The notes: generated by a model from the letters alone, not told the origin. Counted from the first letter of the stretch, positions 43,133-53,376 are shown. The stretch is 64,000 bases of DNA from Pseudomaricurvus hydrocarbonicus (GCF_011602365.1 NZ_JAAONZ010000002.1:372001-436000), one strand, 5' to 3'. A program made the numbers and translations.

Positions 43133-46100
43133 TTACGTCTCGCTCCACAGTTTCTTCAGGCGCTTTTCAGACACAGGCATGAGTGTTTTCAAGGTTTGAG
43201 CAAACAGCGATACTCGGTACTCTTCCAGCATCCAGCGGTATTGAACCAGCTTTTCGTTGGCATAACTTGCCGCCTCACCGTCTTTATCCAGCTTTTGCTG
43301 CCAGGGCTCCCACAAACCATCCACTTCGGCGGTCCAGACTTTATCCTTTTGAATTTGCGTCGGCGCCTTCTCCAGCCGCAAACTGATGGCCTTGAGGTAA
43401 CGGGGGTATTGCTGCAACCACTTTTGTGGCGTCTGGAATAGAAAGCCCGGGTAGATAAGCCGCTGCAATTGCTGGTTAATATCGCCAGCAGCCACTGCAA
43501 TGGCCAGGGCATTTTTATTGGATTTGATGTTTTTCTTGATGGTCACGACTTCGGTCAGCACCGTCACCATGAGTTTTTCCAGCTCGCTGGCCCTGGCCGT
43601 AATCTGATCTCGTCCGGCGTCAATACACGCCAGAAACGCCGCCTGGGTACGGGGCAACTCCCCGCTGAAACAGGCATCGGCAACCGCTGCCATGATCATG
43701 TCATCCACCACCGCCTCGCGCTTGCCGAGCGACACCACCGTAAGCCCCAGATCCTTACCTTTCAACAACTCCTTGCGCAAGTATTTCACATTGCTTTGCA
43801 AGTGCAATAAGGCCAGCCGGGTAATGCCTCGCCTGGAGAGGTACTCGGCTTCGATGGGGTTATCCTGCAAGCGCAGAGCCACCGAGTCCTTTTCGTCAAT
43901 CAACACCGGGTAAGCCGTGATACTCATACCAGCCCGCTTCAGGCGAATATCTTTTGCCAGCTCGCCAAAATCCCATTCTACGATGCCCGCACGCTCAATC
44001 GAATCATCATTGCTTTTCAGCGTTTGTTGCAACTGATCCCGATAGCGCTCCCGCAGGGTCGCCAGATCTCGTCCCTGTGCCAGTACCTTACCGCGCTCGT
44101 CCACCACCTGAATATTGAAACGGTAGTAATCATCCACTTGCACCTGCTGCCATTGGTCTTGTGGAATATCCACACTGGTCTGCCGTTTCAGCTGATGACC
44201 CAACGCTTCAGTCAAGGGCACGTCATCCGGGCTCAAGGAAGCCAGAGCTTCATCCACATAGTTGGGCACTGGCACAAAGTGTTTGCGCCATTGCTTGGGC
44301 AGCCCCTTCACCAGCTGAATGCATTTCTCTCTGAGAATACCGGGTATCAACCAATCCAGCCGGTGCTCCGGCACCAGGTGCAACGCGGCAACCGGTACCT
44401 GAATACTGACCCCATCTTCAGGGTGGCCCGGCTCAAAATGGTAGCTGAGGGGAAAGGTCAGGCCCTGCCAGTTTAATTCGGCCGGGAACTGCGCTTCAGT
44501 GATGGCACTGGCGTCGTGCTGCATCAGGTAATCGCGCTGCAGATACAACAAGTGTGGCTGAGGACGCTCTTTATCCAGCTCAACAGATTTTCGCCAGTGT
44601 TCAAAGCCCGCCAAATTCACAATATCCGCAGGAACCCGCTCGTCATAAAAACGATAAATAGACTCTTCATCCACTAAAATATCGCGGCGACGGGATTTCG
44701 CTTCCAGCTCGTGCAGCTCAGCAATCAGCTGTTGATTGTGTTTAAAGAACGGACCTTTACCCCGATAGCGCTCTTCCACCAGCGCGGCGCGAATAAACAC
44801 TTCCCGAGCCGTTTTCGGATCGATACTGCCAAAGCTGACTCGCTGTTTTTCAACCAGCACCAGTCCGTAGAGCGTCACCCGCTCATACGCCATGACCTGC
44901 CCGCTTTTGACGTCGTAGTGTGGCTCAAACTGATTGCGCTTGACCAGATGGGTCGCAGCCTGCAAAACCCAGGCAGGCTCAATTTTGGCTACCTGATGGG
45001 CAAACAAACGGGAAGTCTCCAACAGCTGGCCGGCTACCAGCCATTTGGGAGACTTCTTACTTTGAGACGACCCCGGGAAGATAAAGAAATGGCGGTTGCG
45101 TGCGCCCAGGTATTCTTTGTCTTCGGCCTTGTTGCCCACGTAGCCCAGCAAGCCCGTCAACAACGCCCGGTGCAGAGCTTCATAAGCAGCCGGCTCGGTG
45201 TTTTGCTTGAGCTTTAAAGGTTTTAATGCGGTGACCAGTTGATGGTGTATTTCTCGCCACTCGCGCAGGCGCAAATACGACAGAAATTCTTTTTTGCAGA
45301 GTTTACTGTACTGGTTTTGAGAGAGATCCTGCCGCTGTTGCTCGACATAATTCCACAGATTGATATAGGCGATGAAGTCCGAGTGGTCATCGTTAAAACG
45401 ACGATGCTTTTCATCAGCGGCCTGCTTTTTATCTGCCGGCCGTTCACGGGGATCCTGAATGGACATGCCACTGACCACAATCAGTACTTCACGTAAACAG
45501 CCGAGCTTGGCTCCCGCCAGCACCATCCGCCCCAGACGCGGGTCTACCGGCAGGGTCATCAGCTGACGTCCCAGTGCATTCACCTTGCCGTGTTTGTCGA
45601 CTGCCTGCAATTCTTCCAGCAGTTTGAAACCGTCGCTCAGCAGGCGCGGATCCGGCATGTCCACAAACGGAAAATGCCGTACTTCGCCGATGCGCAAATT
45701 CAACATTTGCAAAATCACCGCTGCCAGGTTGGTGCGCAAAATTTCGGCGTCGGTAAACTCCGGGCGGTTGAGAAAATCCTGCTCATCGTAGAGGCGATAA
45801 CACACCCCCTCACTCACCCGTCCACAGCGACCCTTGCGCTGATTGGCACTGGCCTGAGAAATGGGCTCAATGGGCAAGCGCTGAATTTTGGATCGAAAAC
45901 TGTAACGGCTGACGCGCGCCAAGCCCGGGTCAATCACATAGCGGATGCCCGGCACGGTAATACTGGTTTCGGCCACGTTGGTGGACAGCACAATACGGCG
46001 GCCTTTGTGCGCGTTAAACACTTTATTCTGTTCAGCCAGGCTCAGGCGCGCGTAAAGGGGTAATACCTCCAAATGTGGAAACTCGGCGCGGCGCAACGCC

Positions 46101-47038
46101 AGCGCCGTTTCACGAATTTCCCGCTCGCCACTGAGAAACACCAGAATATCTCCGCCTCGACGGGTACCGCTCTTTTCAGTTTGCAGGATTTCTTCAACGG
46201 TGTCGGTAATGGCCCCATAGAGATCTTCGTCCTTATCCGCCATGGGCCGATAGTGAACCTCAACCGGAAAGGTGCGACCTGACACTTCAATCACCGGGGC
46301 ATTGTCAAAATGCTCCGAAAAGCGCTGCAGATCAATGGTGGCCGAAGTAATAATCACCTTCAGATCCGGGCGCTTTGGCAGTACTCGCTTGAGGTAACCC
46401 AACAGAAAATCGATATTGAGGCTGCGCTCATGCGCCTCATCGATGATCAGCGTATCGTATTTATTCAAGTAGCGGTCGTGCTGAATTTCGGCCAGTAAAA
46501 TACCGTCGGTCATCAGCTTAATATGGCTGGTGTCTTGCGAATGATCGGTAAAACGCACCTGATAGCCCACCGACTGCCCCAACGGCGTGTTCAGCTCTTC
46601 CGCAATACGGGACGCCACCGTGCGCGCAGCAATCCGTCGGGGTTGTGTGTGGCCAATCAGCCCCTTCACACCACGGCCTAATTCCAGGCAAATTTTCGGT
46701 AACTGGGTGGTTTTACCGGAGCCCGTCTCACCCGCCAGAATGACCACCTGATTCTCCTGAATCAGCTTGGCGATTTCCTCCCGGCGCCCGGAGACCGGCA
46801 ATTCTTCGGGAAATTCAATAGTGGGGACCGCTTCGGCGCGACGGCGGCACAGATCAACCGACCGTTCAATACCGCCCCGCAGCTTGTCAATCGCCTGATC
46901 GGCAGACTGCCCGGTTTTCAGGCGGTCTTTGATTTGCCCCAATTGACGGGACAAGCGGTGCTGATCGCGCCCCATAGCCTCTTTCAGCTTCGCTTCTAAC
47001 GACAAAACAATCTCTGTAGACAAAGCCTTTGTGGACAA
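43133..47038 (-). CDS. hrpA: ATP-dependent RNA helicase HrpA
   Basis: A 1301-residue DEAH-box helicase, the usual HrpA length. It has GETGSGKTTQLP (motif I), DEAHERS (motif II), SATID (motif III), STNVAETSITVPG (motif V) and QRKGRCGR (motif VI), followed by the ratchet/OB region and the long HrpA-specific C-terminus. It remodels RNA and is involved in ribosome-quality and mRNA control. The ORF opens with GTG at 47083, but a TTG at 47038 has AGGAG 6 nt upstream and aligns with the E. coli start, so that was chosen. Confidence 0.95.
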   Translation of the reverse strand: MSTKALSTEIVLSLEAKLKEAMGRDQHRLSRQLGQIKDRLKTGQSADQAIDKLRGGIERSVDLCRRRAEAVPTIEFPEELPVSGRREEIAKLIQENQVVILAGETGSGKTTQLPKICLELGRGVKGLIGHTQPRRIAARTVASRIAEELNTPLGQSVGYQVRFTDHSQDTSHIKLMTDGILLAEIQHDRYLNKYDTLIIDEAHERSLNIDFLLGYLKRVLPKRPDLKVIITSATIDLQRFSEHFDNAPVIEVSGRTFPVEVHYRPMADKDEDLYGAITDTVEEILQTEKSGTRRGGDILVFLSGEREIRETALALRRAEFPHLEVLPLYARLSLAEQNKVFNAHKGRRIVLSTNVAETSITVPGIRYVIDPGLARVSRYSFRSKIQRLPIEPISQASANQRKGRCGRVSEGVCYRLYDEQDFLNRPEFTDAEILRTNLAAVILQMLNLRIGEVRHFPFVDMPDPRLLSDGFKLLEELQAVDKHGKVNALGRQLMTLPVDPRLGRMVLAGAKLGCLREVLIVVSGMSIQDPRERPADKKQAADEKHRRFNDDHSDFIAYINLWNYVEQQRQDLSQNQYSKLCKKEFLSYLRLREWREIHHQLVTALKPLKLKQNTEPAAYEALHRALLTGLLGYVGNKAEDKEYLGARNRHFFIFPGSSQSKKSPKWLVAGQLLETSRLFAHQVAKIEPAWVLQAATHLVKRNQFEPHYDVKSGQVMAYERVTLYGLVLVEKQRVSFGSIDPKTAREVFIRAALVEERYRGKGPFFKHNQQLIAELHELEAKSRRRDILVDEESIYRFYDERVPADIVNLAGFEHWRKSVELDKERPQPHLLYLQRDYLMQHDASAITEAQFPAELNWQGLTFPLSYHFEPGHPEDGVSIQVPVAALHLVPEHRLDWLIPGILREKCIQLVKGLPKQWRKHFVPVPNYVDEALASLSPDDVPLTEALGHQLKRQTSVDIPQDQWQQVQVDDYYRFNIQVVDERGKVLAQGRDLATLRERYRDQLQQTLKSNDDSIERAGIVEWDFGELAKDIRLKRAGMSITAYPVLIDEKDSVALRLQDNPIEAEYLSRRGITRLALLHLQSNVKYLRKELLKGKDLGLTVVSLGKREAVVDDMIMAAVADACFSGELPRTQAAFLACIDAGRDQITARASELEKLMVTVLTEVVTIKKNIKSNKNALAIAVAAGDINQQLQRLIYPGFLFQTPQKWLQQYPRYLKAISLRLEKAPTQIQKDKVWTAEVDGLWEPWQQKLDKDGEAASYANEKLVQYRWMLEEYRVSLFAQTLKTLMPVSEKRLKKLWSET

Positions 47039-47140
47039 AGCGAACTCCTGACAACTCAAATAAGACCGCACTGGCAAAACCACTGCGGGACAACAGCCAT
47101 AGCTGAAAGCCGGCCATTATAAAGGGTTGGGAGCGGATAT

Positions 47141-47166
47141 AAAAACGGGGCCTTGAAAGCCCCCGC
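47141..47166 (-). terminator. Rho-independent terminator upstream of hrpA
   Basis: On the minus strand GGGGGCTTTCAAGGCCCCGTTTTTAT: a GC-rich stem followed directly by TTTTT. It lies just past the stop of the gene ending at 47170 and supports that gene being expressed. Confidence 0.8.
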
Positions 47167-47169
47167 AGA

Positions 47170-47535
47170 CTAGCTGGCGTGGATTTTGAGTGGTTCCGCA
47201 GAAGCATCCCCAGAAGGGGTCTCGACAGGCCATGTTAGAGGCGGGAAGCTCTCGCTCAGGGTGTAATCCGGGCACTCGGCCTTGAGTTGATCGACTTTCG
47301 CTTGGTTTTCAGGGGAGAGGGTCAGGATCAGGCTGTCAAGGATGCTGTTGATCAATTCCCATATGGGTTTCAGGCTGACTTTTTGATCCTTTTCTTCGCG
47401 ATTTCCGGAGCAGTTTTGTGAATAGCGAAACGAAATTTCAGCCAAATAATGCTCTCCCACAGGGAAAAGGCACTTGTGTACTGGTGTAGCGTTTCTGTGG
47501 TTCACAGGCTGCACATTAAATTTTGCGGCAAACAC
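47170..47535 (-). CDS. Hypothetical protein following the YafJ-like gene
   Basis: About 121 residues. The conserved-looking region runs from FAAKFNVQPVNHRNATP through FPVGEHYLAEISFRYSQNC to LTLSPENQAKVDQLKAECPDY. I do not recognise the family. The ORF is open to 47652, but that extension lies within the preceding amidotransferase gene. A GTG at 47535, 7 nt after that stop, is the simplest start; no perfect ribosome site is seen. A strong terminator follows its stop directly, which supports it being a real gene. Confidence 0.55.
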   Translation of the reverse strand: MFAAKFNVQPVNHRNATPVHKCLFPVGEHYLAEISFRYSQNCSGNREEKDQKVSLKPIWELINSILDSLILTLSPENQAKVDQLKAECPDYTLSESFPPLTWPVETPSGDASAEPLKIHAS

Positions 47536-47542
47536 AGGTAAA

Positions 47543-48322
47543 TCATTTACCCCCAGAACCTGCCCAAAACTCACCATCCACGAACAACACCATTTCACCT
47601 GGCAGCATTTTATGCCATCGCTCATTGTTGGTGAGCGGCTCAGTCGCGACAACCGTTACCACATCGTTGGGCGTGGTTTCACCGGCGAAGTCGATGGCGA
47701 CGTCTGCATCGGTAAGCTGAGCCTTGCCAAACGGTGCTCGTCGGGTAATCCACTGCAATTTGGTACTGCAATAGGCCAGTAAAAAACGCCCGTTACTGAG
47801 CAACAAATTAAACACCCCCATGGCTCTTAACTGCTCACAGCGAGGGTGAAGAAACGCTTTTAGCGTCTGTGGGTCCGGCGAGCGGTCAAAAGTCGTGCGT
47901 AATTCCTGCAGCAACCAGCAGAAAGCGTGCTCGCTGTCGGTGGTGCCAATCGGTACGTCTTTGCCTAACGTTAGGCTGTCAAAATGGGGCAGCTGGCCAT
48001 TGTGAGCAAACGTCCAGTTTTCGCCCCACACTTCGCGGGTAAAAGGGTGAGTGTTCTCCAGGCAGATAGGGCCCATATTGGCCTGGCGAATGTGACTGAT
48101 GACGTAACAGCTTTTGATCGGATAACGTTGCACCAGCCGTGCGACTTCGGAGTCAACGCCTGGGTCTGGGTCGCGAAACTCGCGGATGCCCTTGCCTTCA
48201 TAAAAGACAATGCCCCAGCCATCTTTGTGGGGGCCGGTGCCACCCCCACGCTGAATCAATCCCTGAAAACTGAAACAAATATCCGTGGGGACATTGGCTG
48301 ACATTCCAAGCAGTTCGCACAT
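47543..48322 (-). CDS. yafJ: Class II glutamine amidotransferase (YafJ family)
   Basis: A 259-residue N-terminal nucleophile amidotransferase. The catalytic Cys is residue 2 (MCELLGMSAN), exposed after Met removal, followed by QRGGGTGPHKDGWG, ISHIRQAN and THPFTRE...FAHNGQ, which bind glutamine. It releases ammonia from glutamine, but its acceptor is unknown in the YafJ family. The start at Met1 is fixed by the Cys2 requirement. Confidence 0.92.
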   Translation of the reverse strand: MCELLGMSANVPTDICFSFQGLIQRGGGTGPHKDGWGIVFYEGKGIREFRDPDPGVDSEVARLVQRYPIKSCYVISHIRQANMGPICLENTHPFTREVWGENWTFAHNGQLPHFDSLTLGKDVPIGTTDSEHAFCWLLQELRTTFDRSPDPQTLKAFLHPRCEQLRAMGVFNLLLSNGRFLLAYCSTKLQWITRRAPFGKAQLTDADVAIDFAGETTPNDVVTVVATEPLTNNERWHKMLPGEMVLFVDGEFWAGSGGK

Positions 48323-48503
48323 AATAATGACTCGCCTGTAATTGGCTTTTATTGTGTTTTAGGCTTTTGTTTGCTTAATGAGCAGTTCTACTGTTGCCAG
48401 CTGGTTGCAGAGCCCTCTATGGGTAAAAAAATATAAAAAAGCGCGGTATCTTCAAAAACTCAGTGCTTGCCAGTGTCTCATGGTATAGCCGTAATGGTTC
48501 AGG

Positions 48504-48929
48504 TTAACCCGCCAGTCGTTCCATGAGAATGATTTTGCGGCCCTGTTGAGTATAGCGCTGAAACGCCTCGCTCATGAAGGCCGGCGCCTGCTGTGGATCT
48601 TTTGACTGAAACCCGACTTGAGCGTAAAAGCTCTCCAGGTGCTGAAAAGGATAGCAATAGCAGGGGTTTTCCCGCAGAAAACTCACCAATCCTTGCAGTA
48701 ATTGAGTACCGACACCCTGCCCGCGTAATTCCGGGGCAACACACATGGCACGCAGAAAATACCAGCCATCGCTTTTCGGCTCCAGACGCACTGCAGCCAC
48801 TATCCCCGCAGCCCCTTTCAAGACATAAAGGACTTCACCACGTCCGGCTTTAGATGAATACCGGCACTGTTTATAAAACTTATTGATTAAGGGGATCTGT
48901 AGGTCCGAGAGCCGCTCTAATTGATACAT
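48504..48929 (-). CDS. GNAT N-acetyltransferase
   Basis: A 141-residue GNAT domain. The acetyl-CoA loop is MCVAPELRGQGVGTQLLQGL (about 67-86), with R/Q-x-x-G-x-G/A. The substrate cannot be deduced. It stands in the minus direction between the YafJ-like and DTW genes, 48 nt from the latter, and may be co-transcribed with it. Confidence 0.85.
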   Translation of the reverse strand: MYQLERLSDLQIPLINKFYKQCRYSSKAGRGEVLYVLKGAAGIVAAVRLEPKSDGWYFLRAMCVAPELRGQGVGTQLLQGLVSFLRENPCYCYPFQHLESFYAQVGFQSKDPQQAPAFMSEAFQRYTQQGRKIILMERLAG

Positions 48930-48977
48930 AGGGGATGACTGCCAACCGCGTTTGTCGTCTGATCAACGTGAATAAGA

Positions 48978-49613
48978 TTAACGTCTGTGATTACTGCGCT
49001 GCGCTTCGTAGTGCTGCAAAAAACACTGGAAATAGTCATGAAGTCTTTCAGCATCCTCATTAAAACCCAGAGTCTGCATTAATAACAAACCGGTTTCCAC
49101 GGTCGAAAAATGCCCTGGTTGCTGGTTTTTACGCAGCTGATAGGCGCTGGCTGAATCGGATTGTAACTCCAGGCGAGGCAGACGTTGTAATTCCGGTGAA
49201 CTTCGTACCATCTTTGCGGCCTGCTGCCAGGTACCATCAAGCACGATAAACATCAGCTGATTCATGTCATGGGGGACACTCGAACTCAGGCAAAAGGATA
49301 GCGGTAAGTCCATCACCGCGCGCTCCGAGCAAGGTCGATCTTCCGGGAATAACAGAATGGGCGTTAACCCTTGCTGCCCGGCAATTTCAAGCACCTGACT
49401 GCCCGCCGTTTTACGCTGCCAATCGAGTACATGTGCATTGGGCAGTGACGCCTCCAGCAGGCGTCCGGTATTAGAAAGTTTGGCATGCTCACGCTCATGC
49501 GTCAGCAACAATACATGCAACCGGGGCGTCAACTGAGGTGCCTGCTCGCACAGACACCACTCTTTTCGCCAATGGCAACGACCGCATTCGGTCACACTGT
49601 CTCTAGGGTACAA
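48978..49613 (-). CDS. tapT: DTW-domain tRNA acp3U-type aminocarboxypropyltransferase (TapT)
   Basis: A 211-residue DTW protein. Zinc-binding Cys are in CGRCHWRKEWCLC (about 11-23), and the domain's DTW signature appears as VLDGTWQQA (about 137-145), followed by the conserved QLRKNQQPG and STVE segments. TapT forms 3-(3-amino-3-carboxypropyl)uridine at position 47 of tRNAs using SAM. The Ser-rich end is normal for the family. Confidence 0.88.
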   Translation of the reverse strand: MYPRDSVTECGRCHWRKEWCLCEQAPQLTPRLHVLLLTHEREHAKLSNTGRLLEASLPNAHVLDWQRKTAGSQVLEIAGQQGLTPILLFPEDRPCSERAVMDLPLSFCLSSSVPHDMNQLMFIVLDGTWQQAAKMVRSSPELQRLPRLELQSDSASAYQLRKNQQPGHFSTVETGLLLMQTLGFNEDAERLHDYFQCFLQHYEAQRSNHRR

Positions 49614-49649
49614 TTTTCACACTTATACAGTTATACATTTATACAGGGA

Positions 49650-50312
49650 TTAACTTAACAGCCCCTGCATGCGGCGGCCTTCCCGGGTTAAGTGCCAGCG
49701 CATTCCCTGTTGTCCACTGACCTTGCCTGACAGATCTTTAGACACCAGTATCGCCAGTGTTTTGCTGACCGTAGCTTCATCCATTTCGGTCTCCCGGCAC
49801 AGCCCCGGCAGCGAGCGAAAGGTAAAGTCACTCTCCGCCAATGCCTGCAGCACTTTAGCAGCCCCCTCGTCCAGATCACTGTCCAGTTCGACGTTGTGGT
49901 CATCCAGAACATCCTGCTCTGTTTCACCGGCAATCAACGGCATCAACTCATCTTGTAAAACACGCAACTCATGTTGGGTCGCCTCCGCTTGTGCTTTGGC
50001 CAGGGCAACTTCACGTGAAAGACGATCCGACATACTGACGATCAATACCCGCGCTGCAATCGCCGCCACCAGGCAAAACCCGGTAAAGATCAACAAACGG
50101 GAAGGATCTCCCTGAATTTCCAGGATCAAGTCACTGTTGACGAGATCCAGGAACACGGGGACCAAGAACGAAGCTCCCACGCCAATCACGATACAGCGAG
50201 GTAAACTGCCACGGTCGCTGGTATTTTGGTTCATTTGGTAATAGTTGATCAAGCCACCAAAGACACCCGCAATCAGCATCACTGCGGCCAGAATTAAAAT
50301 ATGATTCGCCAT
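49650..50312 (-). CDS. Membrane protein with C-terminal winged-helix region (YEATS-associated helices type)
   Basis: A 220-residue protein. About three hydrophobic helices occupy the first 100 residues (ILILAAVMLIAGVFGGLINYY; IVIGVGASFLVPVFL; RLLIFTGFCLVAAIAARVLIV). A coiled coil follows (about 98-130), then an acidic linker and a C-terminal winged-helix-like region (FRSLPGLCRETEMDEATVSKTLAILVSKDL). It resembles the YEATS-associated helix proteins, but the match is from memory and the function is unknown. Confidence 0.6.
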   Translation of the reverse strand: MANHILILAAVMLIAGVFGGLINYYQMNQNTSDRGSLPRCIVIGVGASFLVPVFLDLVNSDLILEIQGDPSRLLIFTGFCLVAAIAARVLIVSMSDRLSREVALAKAQAEATQHELRVLQDELMPLIAGETEQDVLDDHNVELDSDLDEGAAKVLQALAESDFTFRSLPGLCRETEMDEATVSKTLAILVSKDLSGKVSGQQGMRWHLTREGRRMQGLLS

Positions 50313-50614
50313 ACTGTTTCCCTTCTGCTCGAATTTCCATGTTGGTCAATACGCTTGACGACTTTGGCGTTAAATCCGCCCCTCCCCCTAAAATACAGCG
50401 AACCGGATTAGATGCAAAGTGCGCCACCCAATGGCTAACAACCGCCAGCGCACGAGGATCTGCGGCAGAGCGTTCCTGAAAGCCGATAGGTGATGGTAAT
50501 ACGTGCCGGAGATAATTATATTGACGGGATCGCCATTCTGGTCAGCCCCGGTAAGCGCTCAGGCAGGCAGCGTCTGAGCACTCTGTTAAGCAACCCGTCA
50601 AAGCAATTCTCAGA
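50313..50614. other. Intergenic region
   Basis: About 300 nt. A short inverted repeat GCTCAG...CTGAGC near 50557-50579 is the only structure noticed. No gene or clear promoter was found. Confidence 0.35.
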
Positions 50615-51070
50615 CTAGATTGCGCTGGCTGGGGCCGACTGATCGGAAGTGGAGGCGCTGGAGGCGGGGCCAGCCTCTTGGGTTAGAGCCTGAATGCGGG
50701 CTTCGCTTTGCTTTTGTGCTGCTGATTTTTCAGCAGGCTGCTTTTTCCAAAAACGAGAGGCAACGTCAAACAAGACCGCCAGGGCAGCCGCAATACCCAT
50801 CCAGATCAGCAAGGCCGAGCCCGCACGGTAGAACGCCCCTTCCCCTTCAAATACCATTTCCATCAGGGCCATCAATACCGCCGGAGCCATATCCAGGTAG
50901 CCCTCCCCCACACTGAACGGGCAAACAAGGATCACCAACATGACCGCGCGCAATACCCGCCGGACCAGAGACCAGTTAATCCACAGGGTAAAACGCCACC
51001 ATACTGCATACAAACCTGCCGCACCCAACAGGTAATATCCCCAAGCTGCACTACTGCTTTCTAACATCAT
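50615..51070 (-). CDS. Hypothetical small membrane protein
   Basis: A 151-residue protein with about four hydrophobic segments in the first 115 residues (YYLLGAAGLYAVWW; LRAVMLVILVCPF; AVLMALMEMVF; ALLIWMGIAAALAVLFDV) and a hydrophilic Ala/Ser-rich, probably disordered C-terminus. I do not recognise the family. It is encoded upstream of the membrane-helix protein above on the same strand, and downstream of YcgN. Confidence 0.65.
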   Translation of the reverse strand: MMLESSSAAWGYYLLGAAGLYAVWWRFTLWINWSLVRRVLRAVMLVILVCPFSVGEGYLDMAPAVLMALMEMVFEGEGAFYRAGSALLIWMGIAAALAVLFDVASRFWKKQPAEKSAAQKQSEARIQALTQEAGPASSASTSDQSAPASAI

Positions 51071-51155
51071 GTCTGCTCAATCTTCCTGTCCATTGTTTTT
51101 TGTTGTGTGTGATGACCTGACAACCCACCCCGACTTCACACAGTGTACTCATTTT

Positions 51156-51635
51156 TCACTCAACCCAGTGTACGATATAGTCTTCTAATTCCTCTTCTGG
51201 AACCTGCTCCTCTGCATACACTCTGCCCCGCACGGAAATGCCGGCTTTATGTACCGATTCACTCGATCCGGAAATCAGCGGGTGCCAATCATACAGCGGC
51301 CTGCCCTCAGCCACCAATCGATAGGCGCAGGTCTTCGGTAACCATTTGAATTGAGAGACCCCCTCAGGAGTGAGATCGACACAGGCTGGCACGAGCGTTA
51401 ATCGCTGCTCGTATTCGCGACATCCGCCCTTTTCACGATCCAGATAGCGACAGGCCACGCAGGTATAGTGTACTTCGCCGGTGTCTTCGTCTTCCAACTT
51501 GTGCAAACAACATTTGCCACAACCGTCACAGAGGGATTCCCACTCCTCTTGCGACAATTCGGATAACGTTTTTCGCTCCCAAAAATGGGCGAATTGAGCA
51601 ATCATAGGTTTTGAACATTCATCGGTGTCAGGCAT
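51156..51635 (-). CDS. ycgN: YcgN-family Cys-cluster protein (UPF0260)
   Basis: A 159-residue protein. The CDGCGKCCL segment (about 36-44), [10 protein letters not shown] and GGCREYEQR give the conserved Cys cluster of the UPF0260/YkgJ group, thought to bind metal or an Fe-S cluster. Its role is unknown. It lies beside ycgL and rnd, as in other gammaproteobacteria, on the same strand. The start at 51635 gives a short hydrophilic extension; the ATG at 51605 is an alternative. Confidence 0.9.
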   Translation of the reverse strand: MPDTDECSKPMIAQFAHFWERKTLSELSQEEWESLCDGCGKCCLHKLEDEDTGEVHYTCVACRYLDREKGGCREYEQRLTLVPACVDLTPEGVSQFKWLPKTCAYRLVAEGRPLYDWHPLISGSSESVHKAGISVRGRVYAEEQVPEEELEDYIVHWVE

Positions 51636-51676
51636 CCATATTGCTGGGAATCCGTAGTACTGAGACCCCAGCTCGG

Positions 51677-51964
51677 TTACAGATTCATTTTAGAGTTCTG
51701 CAGGTGAATCGCTTGCATTTCAGTATCTTTAACCGGAGGCATCTGCAAGTAGTAGCCCTTGAGCTCCACCTGCTCCAACACACGCTCCACCTCGACACGG
51801 GCCAGTTTTTTGCCGGGCTGCAACAGCAGGGTCATGACATGCTTGGGCTTACCAAACTTCTCCAGCAGCGCCTCGGGAACGCGGGTCAATGCATCCGTTT
51901 TTTTTACGTAAAGAAACATTTCATCTTCACGAGGGCTTTTGTAAATATCGCAAATTACTCTCAT
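51677..51964 (-). CDS. ycgL: YcgL-domain protein
   Basis: A 95-residue protein starting [20 protein letters not shown], the conserved beginning of the YcgL family, with [11 protein letters not shown] in the middle. The family is structurally known but of unknown function, and co-occurs with ycgN and rnd. The length is normal. It lies between ycgN and rnd with short gaps. Confidence 0.92.
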   Translation of the reverse strand: MRVICDIYKSPREDEMFLYVKKTDALTRVPEALLEKFGKPKHVMTLLLQPGKKLARVEVERVLEQVELKGYYLQMPPVKDTEMQAIHLQNSKMNL

Positions 51965-52131
51965 GCTCTTCTCTCTGGCAAAGTTTCCTCACGCTGAATC
52001 GCGGTACAGGTGCTTTGTTTCAGGTACTGGATTATAGGCACTTGTTTACAGGTACCTGGTTACAATTATTTGGGTCTTGGCGTTACCGGCATGAACATCT
52101 CGGGCTGGCACGCACCTGGCGCCCTGAAAAG

Positions 52132-53280
52132 TCAACGCTGACCGGCAGACCACTGCTGCGCCAACGTCAGCAAGCCCTGACCCACAACCTCCCGCCGCCA
52201 ACCGGACAGACGCTCGTTTAAACTATAGTCACTATTTTCCATGCCTGAACGCACCAGATCCTCAAAATCCTTCTTGCGCACCAGCACTTCAGGCGCAATA
52301 CCCAGCGTTACCGCGGTTTCACGGGCAAAGTGTTTCAGCGATTTCAGCAGATCGCCCTGCTCCGGCGGCAGTGGCTTGGGCAGTCGGAGAGGACACGCCT
52401 CTTCCGGCAGTTTTTCAGATTCGGCAATGATGGACAGCAGCGTGTCGCCATCTTCCTTGAGAATTCGAGCCGTCATGCCCTCCAGGCCTGAAATCTGTTT
52501 CAATTCGGTTGGCTGGTAGCGGGCCATGTCCCAGAGAGCATGCTCCTTAATAAGTCGATTTCGGGGCACATCGCGCGCGCGCGCCTCCTCTTCACGCCAG
52601 GCGGTAAGGGCTTGAAGCACTGCCAACTGGGGGCGATTCAGTTTCCAGGCGGACTTGATTTTAAGGTACATCTGATCGAAATCGATGCCCCGCTCGGCCT
52701 GCGCCAGCATGTCAGCACAATCCTTTTCCACCCAGGCCAGGCGCCCATTCTGCTTTAACTGTTTGCGTAGCAGGCCATAGGCAACCAGCAGGTAAGCCAC
52801 ATCCAGCGCCGCGTATTGCAACTGTGGCTTACTCAATGGGCGCTGTAACCAGTCCGAGCGGGTTTCACTTTTCGGCACGGGTACATTCATCAACACTTCT
52901 ATCAGTTTGGCGTAACCCAGTGAAAATCCATGACCGGCGATGGCTGCGGCAATCTGGGTATCAAACACCGGGGTTGGAATCTGCCCCATAAACGTCTGAA
53001 AAACTTCCAGGTCTTCGGAGCAGGAGTGCAGCACTTTGATCACTTCAGGGTTGCGCATCACCCCCTGGAAGGCTGAAAAATCATCAATTGCTAACGGATC
53101 AATGAGATAACAACCCTGCCCATCGCCGACCTGAAACAAGGCGGCCTTGGGAAAAAAGGTCGTACTGCGCATAAATTCGGTGTCGACAGCAATCGCCGCC
53201 TGCTGGTTCCAGCGTTCACATAAACGTTCAAGTTCAGCGGTTTCATTGATCCAAATGGGGTCTTGGGGAATGACAGACAT
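52132..53280 (-). CDS. rnd: Ribonuclease D
   Basis: A 382-residue 3'-5' exoribonuclease. The DEDD motif is visible in AVDTEFMR (first Asp/Glu), LHSCSEDLEVF (third) and YAALDVAYL (last Asp with Tyr), followed by an HRDC domain (RPQLAVLQALTAWREEEAR). It trims tRNA and other stable RNAs. The ATG at 53280 (MSVIPQDP) is preferred to the TTG at 53292; GAG lies 7 nt upstream. It forms a gammaproteobacterial cluster with ycgL and ycgN. Confidence 0.93.
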   Translation of the reverse strand: MSVIPQDPIWINETAELERLCERWNQQAAIAVDTEFMRSTTFFPKAALFQVGDGQGCYLIDPLAIDDFSAFQGVMRNPEVIKVLHSCSEDLEVFQTFMGQIPTPVFDTQIAAAIAGHGFSLGYAKLIEVLMNVPVPKSETRSDWLQRPLSKPQLQYAALDVAYLLVAYGLLRKQLKQNGRLAWVEKDCADMLAQAERGIDFDQMYLKIKSAWKLNRPQLAVLQALTAWREEEARARDVPRNRLIKEHALWDMARYQPTELKQISGLEGMTARILKEDGDTLLSIIAESEKLPEEACPLRLPKPLPPEQGDLLKSLKHFARETAVTLGIAPEVLVRKKDFEDLVRSGMENSDYSLNERLSGWRREVVGQGLLTLAQQWSAGQR

Positions 53281-53376
53281 GCAGTTACTCAAGTAATGGG
53301 AATGGTGTCAGGCAGCGAAGGGCGCGACCATTGCATCAGCAACGGCCTCCCGTCAGCGGCGGTGCTTGCCGCCCAC